Assembly (NCBI GenBank): GCA_029782335.1
Contig: JAKOVA010000264.1
Span: 16,410 to 80,409, forward strand
Reading direction: 5' to 3'
DNA from: Actinomycetes bacterium
GTDB taxonomy: Bacteria > Actinomycetota > Acidimicrobiia > Acidimicrobiales > Microtrichaceae
DNA: 64,000 nt
Part shown: piece after piece, positions 1 to 8,551 of the stretch
Numbering within the stretch: position 1 is the first letter of the stretch
Layout: every line of letters starts with the position of its first letter
Position numbers and translations under genes: made by a program
Notes under the pieces: generated by a model
Told to the model about the DNA's origin: nothing
What the model saw: the letters and a program-made list of their open reading frames with translations, nothing else
Database searches by the model: none

Positions 1-262
1 GGTTCCGCTGTTCTGTGCGGGTGGGGTTGCGACCCCGGCCGATGCGGCGCTCGTCATGCAGTTGGGGGCAGAAGCGGTCTTCGTCGGTTCCGGCATTTTC
101 AAGAGCGAGCACCCTGCGGTCATGGCAAAGGCGGTCGTCGAGGCCACCACGCATTTCAACGACCCCGACATCCTGGTGAAGGTCAGTCGTGGCCTCGGTC
201 GCTCGATGCCGGGCCTCGAAATCGGCACGCTCGAAACCCGGCTCGCCGATCGGGGCTGGTAG
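1..262 (+). CDS. pdxS: PdxS, pyridoxal 5'-phosphate synthase lyase subunit (3' end only)
   Basis: The window opens inside this gene; the reading frame is open from base 2 to a TAG stop. The 86 visible residues match the C-terminal barrel segment of PdxS, including [10 protein letters not shown], the phosphate-binding motif FVGSGIFKS and KVSRGLG near the end. PdxS condenses ribose 5-phosphate, glyceraldehyde 3-phosphate and PdxT-supplied ammonia into pyridoxal 5'-phosphate in the cytoplasm. The glutaminase partner pdxT follows directly in the same reading frame, as expected for the PLP synthase pair. The start and the catalytic lysines lie outside the window. Confidence 0.95.
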   Translation, partial: VPLFCAGGVATPADAALVMQLGAEAVFVGSGIFKSEHPAVMAKAVVEATTHFNDPDILVKVSRGLGRSMPGLEIGTLETRLADRGW

Positions 263-265
263 CCC

Positions 266-853
266 ATCGGCCCGACCATCGGAGTTCTGGCGCTCCAGGG
301 CGCGTTTGCCGCCCATGAGCGCATGCTCACGGGCCTCGGCGTCGCGACCCGCCAGGTCCGCCAACCTGGTGACCTCGTCGGCCTCGACGCGGTGGTGATT
401 CCCGGCGGCGAATCGTCGACGATGTCGTTGCTCGCCGAGCGCTCGGGACTCCTCGACTCGCTCGCGGATCGCTTGGGCGCCGGCCTTCCCGCCTTCGGGA
501 CGTGCGCGGGTGCGATCCTGCTGGGTCGCGAGATACTCGACGGGCGACCTGACCAACGCTGCCTGGGAGTCATCGACATCGCCGTTCGCCGCAACGCCTA
601 TGGCCGACAGGTGGACTCCTTCGAGGAGCCGCTCACCGTCGTCGGGCTCGACTCGCCGTTAGTCGGGGCGTTCATCCGGGCGCCCGTCATCGAGTCGGTG
701 GGACCCACGGTCGAGGTGCTCTCCGAGATCGACGCGATCGACGGTGCTCGTCAGCCCGTCCTGTGTCGCGAGCGTACGATCACGGTCTGCACATTCCACC
801 CGGAGCTGGGTGACGACACCCGACTCCACGAGATGTTCATCGAGTCGATCTGA
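266..853 (+). CDS. pdxT: PdxT, glutaminase subunit of PLP synthase (probable ATC start)
   Basis: This class I-type glutamine amidotransferase feeds ammonia to PdxS. Visible features are the N-terminal TIGVLALQG strand, the PGGESST loop, the nucleophile Cys at about residue 80 in FGTCAGA, and the His/Glu of FHPEL near the C terminus. About 195 residues is the family size. The start is odd. The pdxS stop TAG lies in the same frame, and no ATG, GTG or TTG occurs between it and the conserved TIGVLALQG strand. The first canonical start, ATG at 323, would delete that strand and the helix after it. I therefore place the start at ATC 266 (ATC 278 is possible). Readthrough of the TAG, giving a PdxS-PdxT fusion, or a sequence error are alternatives. 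Confidence 0.88.
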   Translation: MGPTIGVLALQGAFAAHERMLTGLGVATRQVRQPGDLVGLDAVVIPGGESSTMSLLAERSGLLDSLADRLGAGLPAFGTCAGAILLGREILDGRPDQRCLGVIDIAVRRNAYGRQVDSFEEPLTVVGLDSPLVGAFIRAPVIESVGPTVEVLSEIDAIDGARQPVLCRERTITVCTFHPELGDDTRLHEMFIESI

Positions 854-859
854 GGCGGT

Positions 860-1606
860 ATGTCCGGACATTCCAAGTGGGCGACGATCAAGCACAAGAA
901 GGGCGCTGCGGACAAGGCTCGCGGCAAGCTGTTCGCGAAGCTGATCAAGCAGGTTGAGGTCGCCGCTCGTCAGGGCGGCGGTGATCCCGACTCGAATCCG
1001 ACGCTGCGGACGATGTTCCAAAAGGCGCGCGACAACTCGGTACCGCTCGACACCATCTGGAAGGCGGTGCGGCGCGGCACCGGCGAAGAAGAGGGTGTCA
1101 CCTACGAGTCGATCACCTACGAGGGGTATGCACCCGGGGGCGTTGCCGTCTATGTCGAGACGCTCACCGACAACCGCAACCGAACCGGCCCGGAGATCCG
1201 TGCGCTGTTCTCCAAGAACGGTGGGTCGATGGCCGAGCCGGGTGCCGTCGCGTGGCAGTTCGACCGCAAGGGCATCGTCGTGGTCGCGGGCGACGCCGAC
1301 GAAGAGGAACTGATGATGGTCGCCCTCGACGGGGGCGCGGAAGACATCGCTCGGCAGGGCGACGAGTGGCACGTGACGTGCGCTCCGGCCGACACGATGG
1401 CGGTGCGTGACGCCATTGACGGCGCGGGAATCACGGTGACGTCGGCGGACCTCACGATGATCCCCTCGACGATCGTCACGATCGACGCTCCGGATGCGGC
1501 AAAGGCGATTCTTCGCGTGATCGAAGCGCTCGACGATCACGACGACGTGCAGGAGGTCTACGCGAACTTCGACATCACCGATGATGTCGTCGCCGCGCTC
1601 GGATGA
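860..1606 (+). CDS. yebC: YebC/PmpR family protein
   Basis: The 248-residue protein has the family N terminus MSGHSKWATIKHKKG and full length. YebC-family proteins have been described both as DNA-binding regulators and, more recently, as factors that help ribosomes through difficult sequences such as proline runs; the sequence does not decide between these. The start is supported by a GAGG just upstream. It follows pdxT by 6 bases and overlaps the peroxiredoxin gene by ATGA, so pdxS, pdxT, yebC and the peroxiredoxin look like one unit. The pdxST-yebC order is familiar from other Actinobacteria, where ruvC often follows; here four other genes intervene before ruvC. Confidence 0.93.
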   Translation: MSGHSKWATIKHKKGAADKARGKLFAKLIKQVEVAARQGGGDPDSNPTLRTMFQKARDNSVPLDTIWKAVRRGTGEEEGVTYESITYEGYAPGGVAVYVETLTDNRNRTGPEIRALFSKNGGSMAEPGAVAWQFDRKGIVVVAGDADEEELMMVALDGGAEDIARQGDEWHVTCAPADTMAVRDAIDGAGITVTSADLTMIPSTIVTIDAPDAAKAILRVIEALDDHDDVQEVYANFDITDDVVAALG

Positions 1607-2079
1607 CGCTCCGGGTGGGTGACGCGGCACCCGCGTTCACCCTCGACGGAATCGATGGGCGCACCGGGGTCCGCTGCGAGTACCGGCTCTCTGACGGTTA
1701 CGGCAAACCGCAGATCGTGGTCTTCTATCCGGCGGACAACACCCCGGTGTGTACCGAACAACTCGTCAGCTATACGGCGGGGATCGGTGAACTCGCCCGC
1801 TTCGACGCCAGGGTGCTCGCGCTGAGTCCACAGTCGCTGGAGAGCCATGCCGACTTCGCCGCCCGACACGGTGGTTTCGCGTTCCCGCTGCTGTCGGACA
1901 CCGACGCGAGGGTCGGCGAGGCGTACGGCATCCTCGGACTCCTCAACCTGTACCGGCGATCGGTCTTCGTGCTCGATGACGGCGGTCGGATCCGATTCCT
2001 CCACCGCGCCATCGGCCCCGGCCTTCGCTTCGTGCCGATCGAGACGATCGCGGAGCATCTCGAACCCATCTCGTCGTAG
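1603..2079 (+). CDS. Peroxiredoxin, AhpC/TSA (BCP-like) family
   Basis: A 158-residue thioredoxin-fold peroxidase reducing hydroperoxides in the cytoplasm. The active-site segment is FYPADNTPVCTEQ, with the peroxidatic Cys at residue 50 preceded by the usual Pro and Thr. The BCP-type second cysteine five residues later is absent. The other Cys, near residue 25, is not in a standard resolving position, so it may act as a 1-Cys enzyme. The ATG overlaps the yebC stop as ATGA, implying coupled translation. The stop codon is in frame with the next gene, which bounds that gene's start. Confidence 0.85.
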   Translation: MTLRVGDAAPAFTLDGIDGRTGVRCEYRLSDGYGKPQIVVFYPADNTPVCTEQLVSYTAGIGELARFDARVLALSPQSLESHADFAARHGGFAFPLLSDTDARVGEAYGILGLLNLYRRSVFVLDDGGRIRFLHRAIGPGLRFVPIETIAEHLEPISS

Positions 2080-2103
2080 CGAGACCGCAACAGGGGGAAC
2101 CAC

Positions 2104-4425
2104 GTGGACTACGAGTGCGAGATCCGTCGTACCACCCATGGGGTCGCACACATTCGTGGCCGATCCCTGCCCGATGTCATCTTCGGGCAGGCGTACGCGA
2201 TTGCCGCTGACCATCTGGCGACGATCGCCGATCAGGTGCTGAAAGTCCGGAGTGAACGGTCCGCGGTGTTCGGACGAGGCGACGCCGACTGCCACGTCAA
2301 CTCCGACTTCGGGTACCTCGCCATGGGGATCACCCCGTGGGCGGAACGGATGGCGGCGACACAGCCGGACCACGTCGTCGCCGTCGTCGAGGCGTACGCG
2401 GCCGGACTCAACCGCTGGCTGGCTGATCACGGCACCGATGCGCTCCCCGCGTGGTGTCGGGGAGCCGAGTGGGTGCGACCGATCGATCCGCTCGACCTGT
2501 TCCGTCTGTACGCCGACATGGCCCTGATGGCGTCGGGTCGAAACGTCGCCGAGTTCGTCGGTGCGGCGCAGCCTCCGGGCGCGCCACCCGGCGCCCGCCC
2601 GAACCGTCCGCTCGTCGATGACGATCGGCCGGGCTCCAACGGCTGGGCATTGGGCGGCGAGGTCACCGAGGACGGCAGGGGAGTGGTGGTCGCGAATCCG
2701 CACTTCCCGTGGTACGGCGACGGCCGCTTCTGGGAGTGTCACCTGAGCGTCCCCGGCGAGTTGGACGTCTACGGGGTGTCGTTGGTCGGCGCGCCCGGTG
2801 TGCAGATCGGCTTCAACCGTGACGTCGCGTGGACCCACACCTTCTCTGCGGGGCACCGGTTCACCTTCAACTCGCTGTCGCTCGATCCCGACGACCCGAC
2901 CCGGTACCGCTTCGGTGACGAGATGCGGCAGATGACCTCGACGGTGCACTCGATCGAGGTGGCGCGCGAGGACGGCTCGACCGAGATGCTCGAACGGACG
3001 ATGTGGTCATCTCAGTACGGGCCCATGCTGGATGTCCCACTCCTCGGTTGGAGCGATTCGCTGGCCTTCTCGCTCGCTGATCTCAACCACGGCAACGACC
3101 GCTTCCTCGCGCAGTACCTCGCGATGGACGTCGCCGACAGCGTCGAGTCGCTGCGGGAAGCGGTTCGACAACACCAGGGCCTGCCGTGGGTGAACGTGAT
3201 CGCAGCCGATCGCTCCGGCGAGGTGTGGTACGCGGATCCCTCGCCAACTCCGAACCTTCGGCCGGAGGCCGAGGCGCGTTTCGATGCCGCCGTGGCGACC
3301 GATCCGGTGACGATGCTCTTCTACAGCCAACGGGTCGCCGTCCTCGACGGCTCTGACCCAGAGAACGCGTGGCTGGAGGATCCTGGTGCTCCGTTGCGGG
3401 GCGCCGTGCCGGCCGAGCGGCTTCCCGAACTGCGAACCCGCACGGTTGCGTTCAACTCGAACGATCCGTACTGGGTGCCACATCCGGTGATCCGCCTCGA
3501 GCGGGCGCCGGTGCTCTGCGGCCTCTACGGCCGGCCGCTGTCACCCCGAACCCGGATGAACGCGACGGTGCTCGCGGGCGATGCGCCGTCGGGTCCGACC
3601 GCGGAGGGGGGAAAGTGGACACGCGGCGACCTCGAGCAAGCGCTGCTCGACAATCGGTCGCTGCTCGCCGAACTCCTGCTCGACGATGTGATCCAGCGAT
3701 GCCGTGACGCCGATGACGACCGGCTCACCGCGGCAGCCGACGTGCTTGCCGCATGGGATCGGGCCTTCGACGTGGACTCACGCGGCGCCGTGTTGTGGCG
3801 GGAGTTTCTCGCCGGCTTCAGCGACGAGGACCTGCGTCGTGGCGGCTCCCTCTTCGCGGTCCCCTTCGACGTGGACGACCCGATCGTCACCCCCTGTGGT
3901 CTGCGGCCGGCTCCCGCAGAGGGCCCGGATCCGCTGCACACCGCGATGCTCGCAGCGCTCGACGTGCTCGGACGCGCCGGCATCGCTCCTGACGCGAGGC
4001 TCGGCGAGGTCCAGTTCATCGACCGATCGGGTGAACGGATCGCGTTGCACGGCGCGAACGAGGTTGAGGGGATCGTCAACGTCGTGGCCCCGATCGGCGC
4101 GATGCGGGGGAGCGACCTCGAACCAAAACCCGCCGGCGGCGACCCGATCCCCGGCCGCACCGAACGAACCGGGCTGTGCTCGACCGGCTATCCGTGCACC
4201 TACGGTGCGTCGATCGTCATGGTGGTCGGGTTCGACGACGATGGCCCCCTCGGCAGGGGGCTGCTGACCTACGGGCAATCCGGTGACCCCGAGTCACCGC
4301 ATCACGCGGATCAGATGCGGGAGTTCTCCGCGAAGCGGCTCCGGCCGTTGTTGTTCCACGAGGCGGACATCGCTGCGGACCCGAACCTCACCTCAGACAC
4401 CGTTCGCCACACCGAGGAGTCGTGA
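2104..4425 (+). CDS. Penicillin acylase family (S45) Ntn hydrolase
   Basis: The 773-residue protein resembles the penicillin/aculeacin/acyl-homoserine-lactone acylases, which cut amide-linked acyl groups after autocatalytic processing. The start of the mature fold is visible as TTHGVAHIRG. The expected beta-chain nucleophile Ser is near residue 178 in SNGWAL, followed by the NPHFPW segment. The substrate cannot be read from sequence. The GTG start has a purine-rich AGGGGG upstream, and the in-frame stop of the preceding gene at 2077 leaves no room for an N-terminal extension. There is therefore no signal peptide, unlike most of the family. The 3' end overlaps the convergent ABC permease gene by 33 bases. 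Confidence 0.82.
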   Translation: MDYECEIRRTTHGVAHIRGRSLPDVIFGQAYAIAADHLATIADQVLKVRSERSAVFGRGDADCHVNSDFGYLAMGITPWAERMAATQPDHVVAVVEAYAAGLNRWLADHGTDALPAWCRGAEWVRPIDPLDLFRLYADMALMASGRNVAEFVGAAQPPGAPPGARPNRPLVDDDRPGSNGWALGGEVTEDGRGVVVANPHFPWYGDGRFWECHLSVPGELDVYGVSLVGAPGVQIGFNRDVAWTHTFSAGHRFTFNSLSLDPDDPTRYRFGDEMRQMTSTVHSIEVAREDGSTEMLERTMWSSQYGPMLDVPLLGWSDSLAFSLADLNHGNDRFLAQYLAMDVADSVESLREAVRQHQGLPWVNVIAADRSGEVWYADPSPTPNLRPEAEARFDAAVATDPVTMLFYSQRVAVLDGSDPENAWLEDPGAPLRGAVPAERLPELRTRTVAFNSNDPYWVPHPVIRLERAPVLCGLYGRPLSPRTRMNATVLAGDAPSGPTAEGGKWTRGDLEQALLDNRSLLAELLLDDVIQRCRDADDDRLTAAADVLAAWDRAFDVDSRGAVLWREFLAGFSDEDLRRGGSLFAVPFDVDDPIVTPCGLRPAPAEGPDPLHTAMLAALDVLGRAGIAPDARLGEVQFIDRSGERIALHGANEVEGIVNVVAPIGAMRGSDLEPKPAGGDPIPGRTERTGLCSTGYPCTYGASIVMVVGFDDDGPLGRGLLTYGQSGDPESPHHADQMREFSAKRLRPLLFHEADIAADPNLTSDTVRHTEES

Positions 4426-5274
4426 CCGGCTCACCGAACGCACGCCGCGGATGAGCGACACGATCGCCACGACCCAGGCGACCGCTCCGACGGTCCATCC
4501 CGAAACTGCCGCGCCGAAGAGGGCTCCGGTCGACTGTGTGTAAGCGATCATGATCAGCGGCAGGCTCACCAGGCCGGACGCCTGCTGCGCCGCCGCCGTT
4601 GATCGCACCCGTGCCGAGAGCCGCAGGACCAACGACAAGGTGAACGCCAGGAACGGTGGGATCACCCAGAACATCATCAGCCACCACTGTGCGGTCGGGA
4701 AGAACCATCCCCCGACCTGGGGGCCTGCGGTGAGGTTGACGACGATCGAGTAGAGGCCGAAGCCGACGACCGTCGTCAGGTAGCCCGGAACCAGGCTGGC
4801 GATGAGCTTTCCCGTGTAGATCTCCCGCGCCGTCGCGGGGGAGTGGGCCAGGAACTCCCCGGTGCCCCGCTCGCGTTCGCCGACGAGGGTGCTCGATCCG
4901 ACGGCGGTGGAGATCGTGAGGGGGACCACGACGGCGACCGGGGCGAAGAGGAACACGGCGAGCGCGTACGCGGTGCGGGCCGCTGGGGACTGGCCTTGGA
5001 TCTGCTCCTGCGCCTTGGCGGGCAGGATCGCGAGGGCGCGGGAGATCTGGTCGACCACCGCGATGTCGCCGATCCGGGTGATGGTGAGCATGAGGATCGT
5101 GGGGACGACGACGAAGAAGATCGATCCCAGCAACACCATCGGGATCCAGTAGTCCTTGGCCTGGGCCAACTGGCGCAGTTCGGTCCGAGCGATCGTGAGC
5201 ATCCGGCCGACGTCGAAGCGTCGCCGGCGCGTCGCCGAGGCCACTCGAGGGTGCAACGGGGTCGTGGTGGTCAT
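4393..5274 (-). CDS. ABC-2 type transporter permease
   Basis: A 293-residue integral membrane protein with about six hydrophobic segments and a larger extracytoplasmic loop after the first. It has the arrangement of NatB/ABC-2 type export permeases. A characteristic stretch is LVGERERGTGEFL before the third hydrophobic block. Its ATG overlaps the stop of the upstream ATPase gene as ATGA, so the two form an exporter. The substrate is unknown. Homologous systems export sodium, drugs or lipids, and nothing nearby narrows this. The last 33 bases overlap the convergent acylase gene. Confidence 0.82.
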   Translation of the reverse strand: MTTTTPLHPRVASATRRRRFDVGRMLTIARTELRQLAQAKDYWIPMVLLGSIFFVVVPTILMLTITRIGDIAVVDQISRALAILPAKAQEQIQGQSPAARTAYALAVFLFAPVAVVVPLTISTAVGSSTLVGERERGTGEFLAHSPATAREIYTGKLIASLVPGYLTTVVGFGLYSIVVNLTAGPQVGGWFFPTAQWWLMMFWVIPPFLAFTLSLVLRLSARVRSTAAAQQASGLVSLPLIMIAYTQSTGALFGAAVSGWTVGAVAWVVAIVSLIRGVRSVSRSRLLGVANGV

Positions 5275-6275
5275 CGGGCTGCTCCGATCCGTTCGCGGCT
5301 CGCGGGGACGACACCACGCTCGACCGGAGCGAGGCCGGCGCCTCCCGAGTGACGCCGCACCGCGAAGTAGAGGTCTTCGAGAGTCGGTGCGTGCGGCTGT
5401 ACGCGGGTGAGGCGCACGCCGTCGCGCACCAGCCCCGCCACGAGTTCCGGGATGCGGCCAGGGCCGTCGAGGCGTACCTCCGCAGGATCGCCGGCCCGAC
5501 GGTCATAGCCGACCACACCCGTCCAGTTCGCGACGCGGTCGAGTTGGTCGGGGGCCTCGGCATCGAGCAGGACGAGGTCGCCCGGCCAGTACCGCGACGT
5601 CAGCGACGCGGGATCACCCGACACCAGTGTCGCTCCCGCCTCCATCACCACGACGTGGTCGGCGAGGCCCTCGGCCTCGGAGAGCAGGTGGGTACACATG
5701 ATCACGGTGTGACCATCGGCGGTCATGTCCCGGATGAGTTCGAGCACCGCCTGGGCGGACTCGGGGTCGAGCCCCGAGGTTGGCTCGTCGAAGAGCAGCA
5801 GATCCGGGCGGTGCAGCACCGCCCGGGCGAGCGCGAGCCGGGTCTTCATCCCTGTCGAGTAGCCGCCGACCTGGTGATCGAGGGCCGCGTCGATCCCGAA
5901 CCGTGCAGCGGCGGATCGAATGCGGTCGGACACCCCGGTGCCCGCCGCACCGTAGAGGCGCGCCGCGTAGAGAAGGTTGTCGAAGCCGCTGAGCCGGTCG
6001 TAGAGCGCAGGCTTCGCCGAGACGACACCACAGCGTGGCCGGACCTCGTCGCCGTCGAGGCGCGGGTCGAGGCCGAAGGTGGAAATCTCGCCGAGCGACG
6101 GACTGAGCGCCCCGGTGATGGCGCGGATCGCCGTGGTCTTGCCCGCGCCGTTGGGGCCGAGCAGCACGGTGATCCGCTCGGCGGGTACCTCGAAGCTGAG
6201 ATGGTCGAGCGCGGTCACATCGCCGAAGCGGTGGACGACGTCACGGAGCTCGACAACGTAGGCGAGTGCGTCCAT
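5271..6275 (-). CDS. ABC transporter ATP-binding protein
   Basis: A 334-residue ATPase with Walker A GPNGAGKTTA, a signature variant beginning GGYSTGMKTRLAL, Walker B LLLFDEPTSGLDPES and the H-loop CTHLLSEAE. The last 90 residues after the nucleotide-binding domain are typical of ABC-2 exporters. The ORF track opens far upstream, but similarity begins at LAYVVELRDV. I chose ATG 6275, with GGGAG just upstream; ATG 6284 is an alternative. It is divergent from ruvC and overlaps its permease partner downstream. Confidence 0.85.
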   Translation of the reverse strand: MDALAYVVELRDVVHRFGDVTALDHLSFEVPAERITVLLGPNGAGKTTAIRAITGALSPSLGEISTFGLDPRLDGDEVRPRCGVVSAKPALYDRLSGFDNLLYAARLYGAAGTGVSDRIRSAAARFGIDAALDHQVGGYSTGMKTRLALARAVLHRPDLLLFDEPTSGLDPESAQAVLELIRDMTADGHTVIMCTHLLSEAEGLADHVVVMEAGATLVSGDPASLTSRYWPGDLVLLDAEAPDQLDRVANWTGVVGYDRRAGDPAEVRLDGPGRIPELVAGLVRDGVRLTRVQPHAPTLEDLYFAVRRHSGGAGLAPVERGVVPASRERIGAAR

Positions 6276-6368
6276 CACTCCCATGCATCGGCACGCAGCG
6301 GCGCAAAGGTGAACATCGAGGCGCTGAGCACCGCTGGCGCGCTCCCCGGTGCCCCCACCCCGATCGGA

Positions 6369-6374
6369 TAGGGT
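6369..6374 (+). promoter_or_regulatory. -10 box of leaderless ruvC promoter
   Basis: TAGGGT ends 7 bases before the GTG start of ruvC. An actinobacterial -10 element (TANNNT) placed there puts the transcription start on, or next to, the start codon, and no Shine-Dalgarno is seen. No convincing -35 is visible. Confidence 0.6.
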
Positions 6375-6381
6375 CGTACGC

Positions 6382-6873
6382 GTGTTCGTTCTTGGTGTCG
6401 ATCCGGGGTTGTCGCGCTGCGGGTACTGCTGCGTTCGCGTCTCCCACGGACAGACCGAGGCGGTTGCGCTCGGCGTGATCACCACGCCGCCGGGGGATCC
6501 GGTTCCCGTTCGCCTCGCCGAACTGTTGGGGGAGATGCGAGCGCTGATCGACGAGTGCCGGCCCGAGGTTGTCGCGATCGAGCGTGTCCTGTTCCAGACG
6601 AACGTGCGGACGGCGATGTCGGTCGGGCAGGCCTCCGGTGTGATCATGGCGGAAGCCGCCCATCGGGGCATCGACGTGGTCGAGTATTCACCGAATCAGG
6701 TGAAGGAGGCGGTCGCCGGTTACGGCGCCGCCGACAAGGCCCAGGTCACGAGGATGGTGCAGACCCTGTTGCGGCTCGCGAGGCCGCCGAGGCCCGCCGA
6801 CGCCGCCGACGCGGCAGCGATCGCCCTCTGTCACGTTGCGCAGTCGAGCGCGTTGGTCGGAGCGCGACGATGA
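6382..6873 (+). CDS. ruvC: RuvC, Holliday junction resolvase
   Basis: A 163-residue RNase H-fold endonuclease that cleaves four-way junctions presented by RuvAB. Acidic catalytic residues are visible in LGVDPGLSRCG (first Asp), VVAIERVLFQ (Glu) and the C-terminal PADAADAAAIALCH (last two Asp). The ORF track starts earlier, but GTG 6382 gives the family N terminus and lies 7 bases after a TAGGGT box, suggesting a leaderless message. It overlaps ruvA by ATGA, giving the classical ruvC-ruvA-ruvB operon. Confidence 0.96.
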   Translation: MFVLGVDPGLSRCGYCCVRVSHGQTEAVALGVITTPPGDPVPVRLAELLGEMRALIDECRPEVVAIERVLFQTNVRTAMSVGQASGVIMAEAAHRGIDVVEYSPNQVKEAVAGYGAADKAQVTRMVQTLLRLARPPRPADAADAAAIALCHVAQSSALVGARR

Positions 6874-7472
6874 TCGGATCGCTCCGCGGGGTGGTCGTCG
6901 ATCGGGTCGATCTCGAGGTGCTGGTCGAGGTGCGCGGGGTCGGATATCGCGTGCAAACCACCGCACAGACACTGACCTCATTGGCCGAGCACGGCGATGA
7001 GGTCTTCTTGTGGATCCACCACCACCTTCGTGAGGATGCGCAGACGTTGTACGGCTTTGCCACCCGCGACGAGCGTGACGTGTTCGAGACGCTGATCGCG
7101 ACCCACGGCGTGGGTCCGTCGTTGGGGCTGTCGATCCTGTCGGTTCATACGCCGTCGGCGCTGCGCCTCGCGGTCGCGACCGACGACGTCGGAGCGCTGT
7201 GCCTGGTTCCGGGGGTCGGGAAGAAGACCGCGGCTCGACTCCTCGTCGAGTTGAAGTCACGCCTCGAGGTCGGCGATGTGTCACTCGATGCGCCGACGAG
7301 CGTCGCGGCGGCCGAGCACCGCTCGCCGAACGCCCAGGCCGATGTCCGCGAGGCGCTCGTCGGCCTCGGGTACGGCCCCGATGAGGTCGCCGCCGCCGTT
7401 CGTGCCTTACCGGCCGACGGGGACGCTTCCGAACTCCTCCGACTCGCGCTGCAACAGCTGGCGGTGAACTGA
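6870..7472 (+). CDS. ruvA: RuvA, Holliday junction DNA-binding subunit
   Basis: A 200-residue protein with the N-terminal OB domain ([10 protein letters not shown] and GVGYRV), the two helix-hairpin-helix motifs ([11 protein letters not shown] and [13 protein letters not shown]) and the small C-terminal RuvB-binding three-helix domain (REALVGLGY). RuvA tetramers bind the junction and load RuvB. The start ATG overlaps the ruvC stop, and its stop overlaps the ruvB ATG as TGATG. An Ala/Ser-rich linker precedes domain III. Confidence 0.96.
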   Translation: MIGSLRGVVVDRVDLEVLVEVRGVGYRVQTTAQTLTSLAEHGDEVFLWIHHHLREDAQTLYGFATRDERDVFETLIATHGVGPSLGLSILSVHTPSALRLAVATDDVGALCLVPGVGKKTAARLLVELKSRLEVGDVSLDAPTSVAAAEHRSPNAQADVREALVGLGYGPDEVAAAVRALPADGDASELLRLALQQLAVN

Positions 7473-8539
7473 TGCGCGACGAGATCCTCCAGCCGACCGC
7501 GCTGCCCGACGAGGTCGAGCTCCCACTCGCCGGCAACGCTGCAGCGGATGTCGCCGCCCTTCGTCCTCGCACGCTCGAGGAGTTCGTCGGACAGGGCGAG
7601 CTCAAAGATCGCCTGCGGATCATCCTCGAGGCCGCCCGTCGGCGTGGGCAGGCAGCAGATCACCTCTTGTTCGCCGGGCCGCCAGGCCTCGGCAAGACGA
7701 CCCTGGCAGGGATCGTCGCGACTGAGATGGGCGTGCAACTCCACCTCACCTCGGGCCCGACGCTGGAACGGGCCGGCGATCTCGCCGCCATTCTCACCAA
7801 GCTCGGCGAAGGCGATGTGCTGTTCATCGATGAGATCCACCGGTTGTCGCGCACGGTGGAGGAGGTGCTCTACCCGGCGGTCGAGGACTTCCAACTCGAC
7901 ATCGTGTTGGGCAAGGGGCCGGCCGCGCGTTCGATCCGCCTCGATCTCCCGCGCTTCACGCTGGTCGGCGCGACGACCCGTACGGGCCTGATCACCGGAC
8001 CGTTGCGAGACCGCTTCGGGCTCGTCGCTCGACTCGACTACTACGAGGTCGCGGATCTCGAGGCGATCGTGACCCGCGCAGCGGGCATCGTCGGCGCCGA
8101 GATCGACGCCGCCGGCGCCCACGAAGTGGCCCGGCGCAGTCGCGGTACTCCCCGGATCGCGAACCGTCTGCTGCGACGGGTTCGCGACTACGCCGAGGTT
8201 GAGGGCGACGGGCGCATCAACGCTGCGGTCGCGTCCGAGGGGCTCGCCGTGTTCGGCGTCGACGGACTCGGCCTCGACAAGGTCGACCGAGCATTGCTCA
8301 CCGCCCTGTGCGACCGATTCGGCGGGGGTCCCGTCGGTCTCTCGACGCTCGCGATCTCCGTCTCCGAACCAACCGAGACGGTGGAGGACGTCTACGAGCC
8401 GTTCCTCATCCAACAGGGTCTCCTGATGCGAACACCCCGTGGCCGTGTGGCGACACCGGCGGCATGGCAGCACCTCGGACTCGTCGCTCCTCCCTCGGCA
8501 TATCCGCGCCAGGATCCGAACCTCTTCGAGCTGCCCTAG
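7472..8539 (+). CDS. ruvB: RuvB, Holliday junction branch-migration ATPase
   Basis: A 355-residue AAA+ motor. Walker [12 protein letters not shown] is near residue 70, Walker B is LFIDEIHRL, sensor I lies in LVGATTRTG and the arginine-finger region follows at GPLRDRF. The C-terminal winged-helix domain ends with [11 protein letters not shown]. It drives branch migration with RuvA. Translation is coupled to ruvA (TGATG). Its TAG stop codon is also the first three bases of the -10 box proposed for queA. Confidence 0.97.
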   Translation: MRDEILQPTALPDEVELPLAGNAAADVAALRPRTLEEFVGQGELKDRLRIILEAARRRGQAADHLLFAGPPGLGKTTLAGIVATEMGVQLHLTSGPTLERAGDLAAILTKLGEGDVLFIDEIHRLSRTVEEVLYPAVEDFQLDIVLGKGPAARSIRLDLPRFTLVGATTRTGLITGPLRDRFGLVARLDYYEVADLEAIVTRAAGIVGAEIDAAGAHEVARRSRGTPRIANRLLRRVRDYAEVEGDGRINAAVASEGLAVFGVDGLGLDKVDRALLTALCDRFGGGPVGLSTLAISVSEPTETVEDVYEPFLIQQGLLMRTPRGRVATPAAWQHLGLVAPPSAYPRQDPNLFELP

Positions 8540-8542
8540 CGT
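8537..8542 (+). promoter_or_regulatory. -10 box for queA overlapping the ruvB stop codon
   Basis: TAGCGT ends 9 bases upstream of the queA GTG start. Its TAG is the ruvB termination codon. If active it would start a leaderless or near-leaderless queA-tgt message. Readthrough from ruvB is equally possible. Confidence 0.4.
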
Positions 8543-8551
8543 TGCTCGGCC

